A stretch of 64,000 bases of DNA from Cephalotrichum gorgonifer. Taxonomy: Eukaryota > Ascomycota > Sordariomycetes > Microascales > Microascaceae. How positions within the stretch are numbered: the stretch's first letter is position 1; every line of letters starts with the position of its first letter. This document shows positions 1 to 13,029 of this stretch, piece after piece. The stretch covers positions 1,157,077-1,221,076 of the forward strand of contig ONZQ02000005.1 in assembly GCA_900312665.1 (NCBI GenBank). Direction: 5' to 3'. Position numbers and translations under genes: made by a program. The notes under the pieces were generated by a model. That model was given only the letters and a program-made list of their open reading frames with translations. It ran no database searches and was not told where the DNA came from.

Positions 1-1513
1 ATGAACTTCAAGGCTCTCGGCCTCCTCCTCGGGGCCTTCCTCGGCCAGGTTGCCGCGGCCCCCGCCCCGGCTGCGGCTGTTGTCGCGGATAAGTACATTA
101 TCACGCTCAAGAGCGACGTCAGCTCCGTTGACTCTCACGTGTCGTGGGCTGCCAACGTTCACAGCCGGAGCATCCAGAAGCGGGGCTCCGGTGTGGACAA
201 GGTGTGGAACAAGCACTTCAAGGGATACTCGGGCCAATTCGATGAGGAGACCATCGAGGAGATCCGCGCCAGCGACGAGGTATAGTTTAGCCCTGTCCGA
301 TCCCCACAACCGTGATCTCGTATAGAGCATCATCTCCATCCCCCAACCCAATCTCTGCCTCCCATTGAGGACTAGGGCAATAGGGCGCCTGCCTTTTCAC
401 CCCCCGCTAATATCCACAGGTCCTCGCTGTCGAACCCGTCCAAGTCTGGAGCATCTATGCGACTGTCACTCAGAACAACGCCCCCTGGGGCCTGGGTAGC
501 ATCTCGCATACCACTCCCGGCCACACTAGCTACCTCTACGACTCGACGGCTGGCCAGGGCACCTATGCCTATGTTGTCGATACCGGTATCTACACTGCTC
601 ACTCGTCCTTCGAGGGCCGTGCCACCTGGGGCTACAATGCTGCTGACAACGTCAACTCTGACGGGAACGGCCATGGAACCCACTGTGCCGGGACAATCGC
701 CTCTAAGGACTACGGTGTCTCGAAGAAGGCCAACCTCGTCGCCGTGAAGGTGCTTGACTCTTCTGGTTCGGTAAGGCACCCTGTTTCCTATTTATATATT
801 AGCTGTGTTATCTACTCCTTCTTGTCCTTCACGGTATATCGGCTAGCATTTCTTCCTTCCTCGGCTATCTATTTCATCATGGTTCGATGGGGCGCGGAGC
901 CGATTAGAACATAGGCAGGGAAATGAAGCACCTGAATCTGAAGGCTGACGAAACAAAAAAACATTAGGGCACCACCGATAATGTCATTGATGGCTATGAG
1001 TGGGCCGTGAATGATATCATCGCCAAGGGTCGTCAGTCCAAGTCTGTTATCTCTATGTCGCTTGGCGGTGGATACTCTGCTGCGTTCAATGCTGCTGTCG
1101 AGGCTGCCTACAAGTCGAATGTCCTTACTGTCGTCGCGGCTGGCAACGATAACAGGAACGCTGCCAACTACTCCCCTGCGTCGGCTCCCAACGCTATCAC
1201 TGTCGGCGCTATCGATGTCAACAACAAGAGGGCGTCCTTCAGCAACTACGGGTCTGTCGTTGATATCTTCGCCCCTGGCGTGAGCATCCTGAGCACCTGG
1301 ATCGGCGGCACCACTGCTACCAACAACATCTCTGGGACTTCGATGGCTACTCCTCACATTGCGGGGCTTGTGCTGTACCTGAAGGCCTTCGAGGGGTTGA
1401 CCACCCCCAAGATCACCACTGACAGGCTTATTGCCCTTGCCACCAAGGGAGTCATCTCCTCCCCTGGTACTGGAAGCCCCAACACGCTCGCCTTCAACGG
1501 TGTTAAGGCTTAG
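1..1513 (+). CDS. secreted subtilisin-like serine protease (S8A, proteinase K type)
   Basis: Extracellular alkaline endopeptidase made as a pre-pro-protein. Three exons (1-279, 420-770, 968-1513) join in frame to 391 aa; both introns have GT..AG ends. Residues 1-20 or so form a signal peptide ending in an Ala-rich stretch. Residues about 32-95 are an inhibitor I9 propeptide (DKYIITLK start). The peptidase domain follows with a complete triad: Asp147 in VVDTG, His178 in GHGTHCAG and Ser335 in GTSMATPH. Length and layout match fungal proteinase K and Alp1 enzymes. The start codon is the first base of the window, so nothing upstream can be seen. It is convergent with the F-box gene that follows. 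Family assignment is secure; the substrate is inferred from the family. Confidence 0.97.
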
Positions 1514-2438
1514 GCGTGGGTTGCTCGGGACGGTGCTGACTTTTCCCTCTCCACCTGACCTCCCTCAACGAGTTCGGTCGTCCTACTGTGAGTTCCAATC
1601 AATTTCACCAGACCGCATCATCATGGAAACAACGTCACATTCAGGTAGCTGTCTTCTGTGTAATGTCGCCTGTTGTATATTGCAATCAAGTATCTTTGAC
1701 GCAAATGCTAACATTCCTCTCCATCTTATAGTCGTTATACACGAAGCGAGGGCTGCTATTAGTTGAAGCATTCTATGGTGCTAGAGGTAGTTGATCTGGC
1801 GGTCGATTGGTTCTTCTTTACTTGACTTTCTATCCTTTAGTGATCTTGGGAGGGAGGAGCTACCTCTCTTGGTCTCTATTACTACCTTTATCTAACGCGT
1901 AAATGAAACGACTTAACCCATTTAATTGCTCTCTGATAGAAGGCGCACTCCCTGATCATGCAAATTGACTGCCGAAGTTGTTGTTTACTACTTAGACCGA
2001 CCCATTTATTATTGGCTTTTAACAAATCTGGAATCGCTCAGGTCAAGTGGGCTCTTGTCGTACTTTACAGGATATGGACTACCCATAGAGTAGGATAGGG
2101 ATCGATGTTGGAGAAGTACATAGGGATGTATCCCTCAGGGCTAAGGGGTGATCATCGTAACTCAGTCATCCGCGAATATGGGGGAAGCCCCGTCACCGAG
2201 CTTTCCTAGGTCGTTCGTGAGTTTCTGAAGAGACGGGGATGGCGGGTGCCTCTCAACTCCGGTACGAGATTAAAACATAGTACAGGAAGAATAACCTATT
2301 GCTGCACTAGGTGTGTTTACTGCAGACTCTCCCTCGGCTATCCTAGTCTGGATGTTCCCACATTCTCCATAGGCCTCCTCTGGCAAGATCTATCGCGAAG
2401 CTCGCTGCCCACGCACCCACTCGTATTCACCCCTCATG
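1514..2438. other. intergenic, convergent 3' ends
   Basis: Shared downstream region of the protease and the F-box gene. I see only short chance reading frames and AT-rich stretches, with no repeat or RNA gene recognised. Confidence 0.5.
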
Positions 2439-4415
2439 TTAGGCGGGTTTCCAAAGTGGGAAGCTCTCCATCATCTCAATATTCGCGGGCCACCTAGCCT
2501 CCGGCCAAACTTTTGCCAAAGCTCGGTGGAACTCGCCCGTGATCAGTTCCCGCCGGCTGCTCACTTCACTCTTAGATCTCACTTCCGTAATCTGGAACTG
2601 CCCCTCGTGACCCCACCTATCGTCCCGACGCCGTATCCAGGCCCGTGCAAGGCAGTTCCTGATAAAAATCATCGACCACTCCAGGACGTCCGTCCCGAAG
2701 TTTCCCATCCCATCGGGATAGATTCTGATAAGCCGAGGCGACCGATGGAGACATATGGCGTCGAAGATGTCCGTAGCAAGGCGTCGGTCCGTGGTGAGGT
2801 TGATTATTGCATCGCAGATCGATGGGTCAGCCAAGTCTGAATCGCTGTCCACCTCTTGCTCGGCAGCACGAATATTGGAGCAGTCAAGCAGGAGACTTAG
2901 TCGGTCGAGCTGGGGCAGGCTTCCAATAGCATTATAGATTCGGACCTCCTCCTCATCGCCCTTAGAGCGCGGGATAAGTAGCTCGAGGTCTTGGATATTT
3001 GGGCAAGCCTGGGCGAGTGCCTCTACCCGTTTTCGTGTGAAGACGAAAGGGAGCCGTTGTAGATCGTAGTCACGTTCTGGTATGAGCTTGAGCCTCCGTA
3101 AGGAAGCGCCGCGGGAGAGAACGGCATCAAATGTCTCATCCAAAAAGGGGCCTTTGAGCTCGATCGATTCCAACTTGAGAGCACTTAGAAGTTTGGCGAG
3201 CTCGGCGTCCACATTGTCGACGACCTCATTGTCATCACCCCAGGACACCGCTGTCCATAATGAGAGACTTCGGAGAGACCCGAGGCCGTCGGTCTCACAA
3301 ATATCGGAAAGGGCATTCAGTTCCGGCACTCGGATCGCGCTAGTACGTAGGTGAAGGGAGCGGAGCAAATTAAAATCGGTATAACCACTCCAGGCTTGGA
3401 GAGTGTCGACGTCGGCGTCTACGCCGCTCTCCACGGCTAAAGTCTCGAGGGCGCCTTTGCGCCTCTGCCCGCTGTCGGGAGACCGACCAGGGAAGAACCC
3501 AAGCCATGTGAAGTCTTCTGCAGTTCCCCTTGGTGAATATGTCGAATCGACCGAGACGGACTTTAGATTCGGCGCTAATCCCGCCACCATTTGACCTACC
3601 GCGTCCTCGTTAAAGTCGACTCTGCGATCATTGTCAACCCCCCGTGACTGACCAAGGTGACAGGGGACTAGAAGGCGGATGCTTGACAAACAGGGCGAAG
3701 TAGCTAGGTACCACTCGTCCTCGTCAATGTCGTGGGGTTTCGATGGGTCCTGGTAAAGGCTACGGAGACTAAATCCGGATATATGGAGGCGAACAGGTCC
3801 ACCGTTCTTCTCGTTCAAGGCTCGGAGCAGGTTGGGGGGTACCTGACTCTTGCACTCATAGTCGACATCCCTGAGACCTGGAAGGCGAGTAACCAAACCA
3901 ACCACGGTGTCCCAGGCCCCGTGTTTCTCCGCCTTCCCCTCTGGAGTGGAGGGAAAAGGCCCCCAAGGGTTGAAAGCGATCGGCTCTGGCCGCGTCCAGA
4001 ACTCGTCGTCCTTATCCATAGGCCAAACTTCATGGGAAACACGTTCGAAGAAGTCGTCTACCCTATCGGGGGGCCACTCCTTCTGGTCGTCCTCGTCGTC
4101 CCACTCGTCAATTTTCTCCTTCTCCAAGATGCACAATCGCTGCACGTAGCGCCAACAGTCCCTTGCGTCTAGAATCTGCGTCCATCTCTCGACGTCTCTG
4201 TGCAGAGCGGGAATGTCTTCGAAGTGAAGTTGGATCGCCTGGAACTGGAGTCTCGCAGTCGCGGAGGAGAGCCACCTGCTCGTCGCAGCTAATGCAGACA
4301 GGCTGCGTTTTTCGGGCTTGCCTCTATGGACGGCCAGGTGTTCGCATATTCCCTCAAAAACGTGTAAAGGGAGATCCTCTAGTAGACTGAGCTTCGGCGA
4401 CGTAGGGGAGGCCAT
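2439..4415 (-). CDS. F-box domain protein, leucine-rich-repeat-like
   Basis: Probable substrate receptor of an SCF ubiquitin ligase. The N-terminus carries an F-box-like segment (LSLLEDLPLHVFEGICEHL), with the usual leucine-proline start and a following helix with ALAATSRWL. The remaining roughly 600 residues show spaced leucine-rich segments (LKSVSVD, LRSLHLRTS, LRSLSLWTA, LESIELKG, IQDLELL, LDRLSLLL) typical of degenerate LRRs in fungal F-box proteins. It is one exon. I take the Met at 4415 (658 aa) because the protein then starts directly before the F-box; an in-frame Met at 4451 would add 12 residues. The target is unknown. Three more F-box or 2EXR proteins occur in this window. Confidence 0.82.
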   Translation of the reverse strand: MASPTSPKLSLLEDLPLHVFEGICEHLAVHRGKPEKRSLSALAATSRWLSSATARLQFQAIQLHFEDIPALHRDVERWTQILDARDCWRYVQRLCILEKEKIDEWDDEDDQKEWPPDRVDDFFERVSHEVWPMDKDDEFWTRPEPIAFNPWGPFPSTPEGKAEKHGAWDTVVGLVTRLPGLRDVDYECKSQVPPNLLRALNEKNGGPVRLHISGFSLRSLYQDPSKPHDIDEDEWYLATSPCLSSIRLLVPCHLGQSRGVDNDRRVDFNEDAVGQMVAGLAPNLKSVSVDSTYSPRGTAEDFTWLGFFPGRSPDSGQRRKGALETLAVESGVDADVDTLQAWSGYTDFNLLRSLHLRTSAIRVPELNALSDICETDGLGSLRSLSLWTAVSWGDDNEVVDNVDAELAKLLSALKLESIELKGPFLDETFDAVLSRGASLRRLKLIPERDYDLQRLPFVFTRKRVEALAQACPNIQDLELLIPRSKGDEEEVRIYNAIGSLPQLDRLSLLLDCSNIRAAEQEVDSDSDLADPSICDAIINLTTDRRLATDIFDAICLHRSPRLIRIYPDGMGNFGTDVLEWSMIFIRNCLARAWIRRRDDRWGHEGQFQITEVRSKSEVSSRRELITGEFHRALAKVWPEARWPANIEMMESFPLWKPA

Positions 4416-4451
4416 AGTGAGATAAGGGGCGCGCCTCAAAATGAAAACCAT

Positions 4452-5625
4452 TGGGACCTTTACGAGTGTTCGTGGGGGGTCATTTGGTCTTATCTACCGC
4501 ATAATTACATGGGCAGGATGAATCGGGGTTATGTTATGCCTTTTTAGGGTTATTCTTACCCGCGTAAGCAGATTCCGCATGATTAGCGCTATGTACACCC
4601 CAATGGGAGGGAAGGCCAGGCTATTTGTTTTGTGAAAACCCCCGTTCTTACAGGCGATATGGCCTTCCCCATATCCCCTACCAGTTCGCGTGTGGGAAAT
4701 TGCAGGATCTACTAGCCTAGGAGCACTTTTTACAATGTGTTTCGTGTTCAGAATTGAGTTGTGCACGACCAAAGCCTGGGCCAACATTCTGGGCTCAAAT
4801 ACTTTTGAGGAGAAAGTCTTGGCACTGCAGATCCTATCCCAAAATGCTCAACATTGCATCCAAATCCCTCAAAAGCCCCTTGCTTACACATCCCCAAAAC
4901 ACTGGTGCACCTTTTCTTCAGGTATGAGACCTGTAATACAGGGACAAGCTAACTAAATGAAGGTAAGTTAGTCGGGTCGGTAGGTGAAGCCATCGAGAAC
5001 GAGGTATATGTAAATATTTCTCGTATAGCACTACGCAGGAGTGGTTTTGTTCGCGATCAGTAGCATCTCTGTATTTTGCCCCTGCGTTGTTCAAGTGCTG
5101 GTCGTGGACGATTCACTCAATGCTGCACCAGACTGGATGTCTGCTGCACCTTACTCCGTACATGAGTAAGAAAATTCCTCAACACTCTGATAAGTCTTCC
5201 ACCCACATACCTTTGAGAGTAGCCATCGACGCTCATTACTCGAAGGAAGAAGAAAAAGAAGAAGAAGAAAAGATGAGCGGCTATTCAACTTTAGAATATC
5301 TGTGACCGCAAGCTCGGTCTGATTTTCAGTTGCACGAGAGACCTATAGTTGTGGCAAACAAAGCACCACGGGACAGTGGATGCCTCTATAGATGTCACGA
5401 ACTTTACATACTCAGAGAAACTTGATAGGTGTTGTAAAAAAACTGATAGTCGAGCGTTTTCGTAGGCCGCTTCAGCTCTTAAGGCATCGTTTAGTTCAGG
5501 AAGAGTATGCGCCTCCGCGTCTCTCTCGCACGAATCCAATATCATATTCATCACCCCCACGACTTCTTTGCATTAAAAATATCTTGCACTGTTGGGAGAT
5601 CAGGCATGTATTTTAAACAGCAGTC
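4452..5625. other. intergenic, F-box promoter side
   Basis: Holds the 5' flank of the F-box gene and the 3' flank of the GH115 gene. The only notable sequence is a purine-rich GAA/GAAG run near 5244-5275. No gene recognised. Confidence 0.5.
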
Positions 5626-8600
5626 TCAGTCTTTACTCACGACCAGTCTGGTCTCTGGTGGACCAAGATAGCTCGGCTTGACCCCTCCCTGCGTATCCAG
5701 CACAATCTTCTCCAAGTACACTTCTGGTGAGTTCACAGCCCACCGAAGAATATGTTTTCCGGACTCCAGAGGTCCTAGCCCAACGTTGATGGTCCACACC
5801 TGGTCCATCACCTGAGCCATCCAGACTGGCGGCACATCCCCTACGTAAGGCTCTGATATATAGTCGCCAAGAACCCGCGTCATGTTCGTTGGCGCTGAAT
5901 CCAGGGTGAGTGAGTACTGCATCTTTAGGTTCGGGTCCGTGTCGAGGCAGGTGTTGATGTACAGCGTGGCCGTTACATCATCCGAGTCGCTGAATAGGTA
6001 GATATCGTACTCCACCCATGCCGCCTGTGCCGCACTTTCACGGCGAGCCGCCCGGAACGGTCTGACGGCCACTGAGCCAGACTCGCTGCGGCTCCCGAGG
6101 TGTGGTATAGCCTCAAATCCAGCAGTGGCATTCTCTTTGGAAGAACTACGCTGGAAGTGGGGACTTTCGATGGAGATGAAACCCGCTGATTCAGGGAATC
6201 CTTCAAAGTCGTCTGGGACACGTGTGTTCAGGATAGGCACGCGAATCAGATCGAAGTACGGGTACCCCGCAGGTGTAGCCCTGATGCTTATCTCAACAGT
6301 GTCGTTGAAACCCTCAGGGACGCTGTCCCAGTCGACAGTAACCGTCAGTCGCTCGTCCATTTGATCATCACCGAGCGTGCCTGAGCTAGGTGAAACCGTG
6401 ATCCAGTCAACCGGGAAATCACCAAGCGCCCAGTCTATAGCCACGCGATAATCGCCTCGGTGGAAAAGGTCAACATATCGCCGGGCTGGACCGTATGGAT
6501 CCATGACGGGGAGCCGCGCGGGATACTGCACGGTTGGCCTAGGTTGGGGTTAGGGTTAGTGCCTACGGGTAGGATTAGATGGCTGCGCTTACATCGAGCT
6601 GTCGACCGACTCCGCCCAGCGGCCCTGCTGGATGGGGCTATCCGACTCCTCGGCGTATATCCCCAGGTTACCTTGCGAGAACTGCATGTTCTGGCGGAGC
6701 TGCACGTACGATATGTTGCTGAGCATGTCGCGTGACGCTCCCGCCCACAGCTTCGGCTCCTGTGGAACAGGGTCGTAGACGGACTGCGACATCATCCTTG
6801 CCCACTTCCCACCAAGCATGGCATCCCAGTCCTCGACTAGATCGTAACTTTTATCAAAGTCGGATAGGATCTGCGACGCAAGGGTGTTGGCTGAGTTGCG
6901 GCGCTCCCGGGCATGCTGGTAGTTAACACCGATACCGACTGTCACGGAGACGTAAAGTGCCCCTGACGCGATGGGATAGTATACCAGTTGGTAGAAGGCA
7001 GGCTTGAGGTCCTCCGATAGTTGATCATGGACGGATTTGGCACGATCGGATAGGGCCCTCCACCGTGCTACTATACGCTCCGCCTCGTGATAGTTGACGA
7101 CAGAGAAGGTTCCTGATGATATCGACTCGTATCTTCGGAGGCCAATGAGGTGGCTGAACTCCAGAAGCAGCTTGGCAGTTTCCTCCGCGTGCGCTTCGCC
7201 GAATTCCCTTGCTGCGTACCGTTCCAGGTAGGAAGGAATCTTCTCAAAACTGAAGTAGTCAATGTTCCAAGCCATGTCCATTGCCAAGTTAAAGGGTACC
7301 TCCATAGGCTTGATATCCCCCACGTTGATGACCCATATGCGGTCCGAGCCGCGCAGGTAGGCCTGAGAAAGCTCCTTGTAAATCTTCGCCTGCACACCTT
7401 GTTAGCGAACGGTCCTAGTGTCTCTGAGTAACCATAGGCTAACATACGAGATTGTTCGTGTTGGCCCACTTGTACGATCTCGGAGCGCCGACATACTCCA
7501 GGTGGAAATACACCTAATATCGCGATGTCAGAGTAGTGCTGATATCTAGCTAGGTTGAGAGGTCTTACGCCTGATCCTCCGGGCCTCTCCGTCTCGTTCC
7601 CCGTGGGCAGCCGATGGATGTTACCAAAGTTGTCGTCCGGTAGTAGCAGCGTCACGTCGTCCGGAGGGTCCAGGCCGGCATTGTAGTACGCCACCACCTC
7701 CTTGTACAGGGCCCATACCTCTGAATATCGTGTTAGCGTAGTCACTAATGCGACGGTTTTGAATAAAATTGGCGAACTTACGAGGAACTGCAGTCTTTGA
7801 GCCGTGATACTTCTCGATAATCCCTCGCTGGACCTCGAAAATCTCTGTAAGGACACCGGCCGCATCTTCGGCAGTTATGGTCTCATCGCCAAGTCCTCTC
7901 ATTCCAAGCGTAAAATAAGACTCATTAGCCCCCGCTCTGGCGATACCTTCGTCCATGAACTTCGTAATGTTATCCCTGTTGAGGGACCAATCCCAGGGCC
8001 CTGTCTCCGTTACATTCCACTCATTCGTCGCCCGCTGCATGGGCTCGTGGTGGGTAGTAGATATGACGATTCCGTAGTCGTTTGCGAGTTGCTGGTTTGA
8101 CAAGTCGTCCACAAAGAAGGAATTACCCGGAGCTGGGGTTGACGATGCCCACATTGCCGGCCAGAGGTAGTTGGCCTTTAGCCTGAGGAGGAGATCAAAT
8201 ACGTGGGCGTAAAAGTCAGTGTTGAGGGGATGGCGGGTCTGGTTGTTGTACGCGGACCACCACCCATTCAGCGCCGGCTCTTCATCGTTAATGAAGAGGC
8301 CTCTGTACTTGACGCTCGGCTCGCCCTGAGTGACAGTTTTGGAGAAAGCGTAGATCTCGTCGTGCTTCTTGGTGGGCACATCGGCGAAGAAGTGATACCT
8401 GCGGTGGTAACGTCAGTGCGTTAGGAGCCTGGAGGCTTCTTTTTCAAAAAGGAAGTAGCGTACGGTGACTGGCCGGACTGCTCAGCCAGGGTGTAAATAC
8501 CGAATATCGCGCCTCTCTTGTCGCTTCCTGCAATCACGAGCGCCCGCTCCACGTGTGGGAGCGGATCTTCGACGACCGTCGTTATGAACGACTCCCATTT

Positions 8601-8963
8601 ACCTTCTATGTCGGACACATCAATTGTACCCTTCTCAGAGAGGTGCCGAATCAAGGATGAGTTCAGAGAGCCTGCGATAATGGCAGTGGCGAGGGTAGAC
8701 GGGTCCGTCGAGTTGCTGTCGGGGGCCTGCCACTTGAGAACACTCCTACTTATTCCAGTTATCTGCTCGAGATCTGTCGCCAGACTACCGGCCGCAATAT
8801 GAACACCAATTTCATCATCTTGAGAGTGGATAATATCGGAGCCGGTGATGTCGAGGGCGGATTCGCTGTCGTGAAAAGACACGATAGGGTCATCCAACAG
8901 CCCCGAACAACCTATAAGCAGAAACGCCACAAAGGCTACCAGAGTTCGCCAGTCAATCGCCAT
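5626..8963 (-). CDS. secreted GH115 xylan alpha-1,2-glucuronidase
   Basis: GH115 enzymes release 4-O-methyl-glucuronic acid from xylan side chains, at internal as well as terminal xylose units. Six exons (8963-8464, 8398-7782, 7720-7569, 7513-7448, 7389-6593, 6538-5626) join in frame to 1014 aa, the usual family length. The first 20 or so residues are a signal peptide (MAIDWRTLVAFVAFLLIGCS), so the enzyme is secreted. Family landmarks in order: SPYHFFADVPTKK, YRGLFINDEEPAL, LRLKANYLWPAMW, LGMRGLGDE, the GGSGVYFHLEYVGAPRSYKW segment made only after splicing, and a C-terminal beta-rich GH115 domain starting near LPVMDPYG. All five introns are 52-65 nt or so with good GT and AG ends. The last one carries a telomere-like run (see findings). 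Confidence in family is high; the exact substrate is inferred. Confidence 0.95.
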
Positions 8964-10902
8964 GACTAACGTGTAACCGCTCGTTAAATCGGCGATATTT
9001 AAGAGCCAAGGTCCGCAGAAGACTGTGCTCCTACGTGTGGTATAAATACCAACACGCCGGCCTGAGATACCCCACACAAACCTGAATTACTTCTCAACTC
9101 TAATACTACTCCACCCTGCCCGCCTCTGCATACAATTGCTGGTAGCTATTAACCCGAGCCAGCCGGGTGCGACGCGGTTAAAGTAGTGAGGGGGGATGTC
9201 TTGGCGAGAGCAGGGGTTAACCAAAGGAGCGTGCAAATAAGTGAGTCCCTTGTCGGCTGTATATAGTTCCAGATTCGTTATTTCGCCGTTGTCTATCATA
9301 ATTTGTACGACTCTTGTGTCGATGTTAATTTCCGATGGCATGGGTCGTGGAACGAGATGAAGCTGAGGGTCTGGAGGATTGCGTACAGTTGTATAATACG
9401 TTTAATAGGAATGGCATACTCCATCCAAAGGGTTACCAGCCTAGGAAAGTTTGAAACGCGCACTTGATTTTTTTCCATACCATTACCAGACAGCATATAG
9501 AATCCCATAGTCGCGAGTATTCAGCAGCCCTCTGCAAGTCTACTGGCCTGATGACTATGGATGTCAAAGTCGCTCCAGGCTAATGTTGATTTAGATACAC
9601 TATGGACGGGTTGTATTACACCTGCCTACCAATCACGAGCACTTTTGCAAACCTAGGCGTGTACGGACCACAAACTTTAAAAGCTAGCTTTTTAAGCAAC
9701 ACGAAGGGAACCATACAGGAGAGACTTTAAGCGAGTGCCGCGGGCCAAAGAATTGAAGCCTGCCGGGCCGGCACTGGATCCATGGGATCTAAGGCAGTAT
9801 ATTGCTATCATTTTTGAGTGATTTTATTTCGGTCTCTACCTCCTTATCCGGAATGCCTAATCAAGGGACGAGCACCCCGCATCCCGCCCAACTACCTTAT
9901 CCCTCTGCCAGCCTTCACGTGAGCGCCAGGTTGGATTGATGTTGAGACCCACATGGGTTGGTTACTGCGCCAAATGGAAGTCAAAAACTGGAGTGTAATT
10001 AAGCACTAAAGCGAAACGGGTAGGAATCCTGATAACCCCGCCTCCGTGAGCCCAGCCGGGTCACAGTAGGAGTGCCCCGTTGCATTACACCACCCCTTCT
10101 TCGACTAGTCCAGCAACATGATCTGCAAAGAAAGGCTATCCGTCTTCTCCGTGAGGTATGGTTCCGCAAAGACGGAAGCGACGATCCATAGATGGCCCTA
10201 TCCCGTTTCGTATCCCGGAGAGGAGCCTCAAGCAAGTAAAAATGTGATGATGCTTAGGCATAGAAGGAGGGCAGTCTCCTTAGATTCGTCGACCCAGTCG
10301 TTTAAGTTTTAGTTCTATGTCACCCGAATACGACTCCTTTATTCTGACCCTATTGTATAACTCGCACGAGAGCCCGAGAGTGCGGTTCGGGCCCTTGAGT
10401 GTGACTTTCACATCTGAACGCCCTCACTCCTCGACTTGTGACTACGACAGACTTTCTAGAATCCCCCTTTGACCTACTGATGCAACACTGGAGTACATAA
10501 TTGGACAACCCCTGCGCATTTGGAATAGGGACTTTCGGAGCTGTATCCCTTCTGGTTATATTATTCCTAGAGGGGAACATCACAAGGCCATGAAAAAGCT
10601 TCTTCAAAAGCTTCCTACTTTGTGGTTCTATTCCATGAGACAATACCCGATGGATGACACCCTACATCACATCAATAGCGGCGTTTGAAAATAAAGTACC
10701 GAGAAGTAAGGGCAGGATAGACTAGTATTGGGACTATATAACACTATTATTATCTATTGTAAATGCAGGTTAGGCCTACTTCTAATACATATTGCACGTT
10801 TCTTTTCTTGCTCAACCATGTCCTCAAGCCCCCAAGCCGCCGCCGAGTCGTCCGAAGTACGTCCAGGACTCTTCCCATCAAGACGGTGTCTGGTCACCCC
10901 TC
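8964..10902. other. intergenic, GH115 promoter side
   Basis: About 1.9 kb between the GH115 start and the ABC transporter 3' end. Several short reading frames occur on both strands but none resembles a protein I know. No tRNA or repeat array seen. Confidence 0.45.
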
Positions 10903-13029
10903 CTACTTCCGGACTACAAGTATAAGCCACCCAAGCAGTCTGTAACCAGCAATTATGCCAATGAGGATCCCAACCCATGTTCCCCTTAAACCAGTCTTAT
11001 ACCCGTACTGGTCCAGAATACCGGTTCCAGCGATCCGGCACTGAGGCGCAAGCTCAGTTTGATACATACAATTGCAGCCCGAGCCACAGGTATATGTCTG
11101 ATGTTGAAATTGATTTACCATCATGCCTTGGAAGACCCATCGCTATAAATCGTTAGTTATCGTGTCCCGTTAAACCAAAAGGGATTTAGGATTTAGAACC
11201 CACCTGGTAGTCAATGTATGAGAATGCATAGTACCAGAAGACATTGAGGATCTTCGGTGGTACAAGGAAGCCTCCGACAGACATCCAGAGACCGTTGGCG
11301 AATGCTGTCAGTGCAAGTGCAACGACGAAGTTGGGGAATATCGATGACACAAGTACAACCAAAGACTCAGCAGCTACCAGGTCTAGGAATAGCCACATAA
11401 TCCAGGTGAAAAATGCCTCTGCTGTAGGTTCAAAGCCGGACAACCAATATGCCACAACAGAGAACAGGACAGTGATGATGAAGAGGTATGGGAGGCCGAT
11501 GATGAAGTTGGCTATGACGAAAGGTGCGGCGCCATATAGCCCGTTTTCCCGTTCCTTAAAAAAGGTAGCATGGTCTTCCAGGAAGGCTGGAACATAGGCG
11601 ACAGCCATGAAGCTCATGAAAGCACTGCCGAAGAAGATGGCGTTGATGAATGGCTGGATGGAGTCTTGCTCAGATCCGAGTCTTAGCCAAACTGTTCCCA
11701 TCATTATGGCAAGTCCCAAGTACATGGCAATTCTAATGCCATATGCGATGACATCTCGATAGCTCTTGATAAATGCTCGGTGAACCAAGGCGAGGACAAG
11801 AGTGAGGAAGCCTGCCCTTGCGAGCTTTGCGTCGGGCATAGCCTGGCTAGATGATCGCTGGATAACGTCTCTGATATCTGCGGCAGTCGATTCCGACAGA
11901 GCAGAAGATTCCCATGACATTTGCATGTCATCAAGTTGTTGTCTTGCAGCCTCTTGGTTGTCTGAAAAGTCGACATTCATCAACTCAAGGACAAACTCCG
12001 AGGGGTTCATATGCACCGGGATTGGGTGGCCCATGGCCTCGAAGAAGGGTGCCATTTCAGGAACAGAACCGAAGTAGTGAGGTCTTCCTGCAGAGAGCAA
12101 GAGTACCTTATCAAAGAGCTGAAAGGTAGCCGACGAAGGTTGGTGGATACTCGCAATTACAATCAACTATTATTTGTTAGCGCTGGACATCTGCTAGGAC
12201 CGACTATCAACTTACGCTGTTCTTTTTGGCAATGGTCTTGATGAATGAGATCACTTCCCAACTGGCAGCAGAGTCAAGGCCACTAGTGGGTTCGTCGAGG
12301 AATAACAACTTCGGGGATGTGATCAGCTGGCTGGCAACACTGACACGGCGCTTTTGGCCTCCACTGATGCCCTTTCGGATAGGGGTCCCGATGAGTGTAT
12401 GCTGTTGGTTTCGGAGGCCGAATGAATCCAGGAGACCATCAATTCGACTCATACGATCTGATTTCGATAAGCCGCTGAGAGATTTGGTAAGCTTATATCG
12501 GGGATTTACAACGAGAACTCAAATAACTTACGATAGGTTAGACAGGCGTGAGGCAAAATTCATAGTCTCTCGTACGGTCAGGGACCCGATGAGAGCATCC
12601 TCTTGCTCTACGTATGAGCTCATTCGGCGGAAGGCCTCTCGGGATTGATTGGTGCCGTTGACTAAGGTCGCGCCGTCGACCTTTGCTCCGGCGGCGGCAT
12701 CGCGATGTGCAAGGACGTTCAGCAGCGTTGTTTTGCCGCATCCAGAGGGGCCCATCAAGGCACATATTTCGCCTGATATAGGTCAGCAGTGCCATTTCTA
12801 TCCTTCAATGTGATGTTAACCTACCAGCCTTGAGAACTCCATTGACATCGTTTAGGAGGGCCTTCGGCTGCTTCGTCTTGTGATCTTTCACGGTGACAGT
12901 AATATTTTTCCATGCAAAGTTGTTGACCGTGGTATTTTGCAGGTGTACATCACCAGCTGTTTTCTCGACATCGGCAGTGAAGATGTCTCGCGATGATGGG
13001 ATATCCGACAATGGGCGAGGGACTGCCAT
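10903..13029 (-). CDS. ABCG-subfamily half transporter (White/WBC type)
   Basis: ATP-driven membrane exporter of lipophilic compounds or sterols by family. Five exons (13029-12825, 12772-12532, 12474-12216, 12166-11204, 11142-10903) give 635 aa. The nucleotide-binding domain comes first, as in ABCG proteins: Walker A GPSGCGKT (about residues 76-84), signature ISGGQKRR, Walker B LLFLDEPTSGLD and the H-loop SIHQPSS. A membrane domain with about six hydrophobic segments follows, then a short Cys-rich loop (CGSGCNC) between the last two segments, typical of ABCG transporters. One NBD plus one TMD makes it a half-size protein that should work as a dimer. It is divergent from the Zn2Cys6 regulator across a repeat-rich 1.3-kb gap. 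The cargo is unknown. Confidence 0.93.

Noticed and set aside
10728..10989. Short plus-strand frames near the ABC transporter end
   Set aside because: Antisense to or just beyond the last exon; not protein-like.
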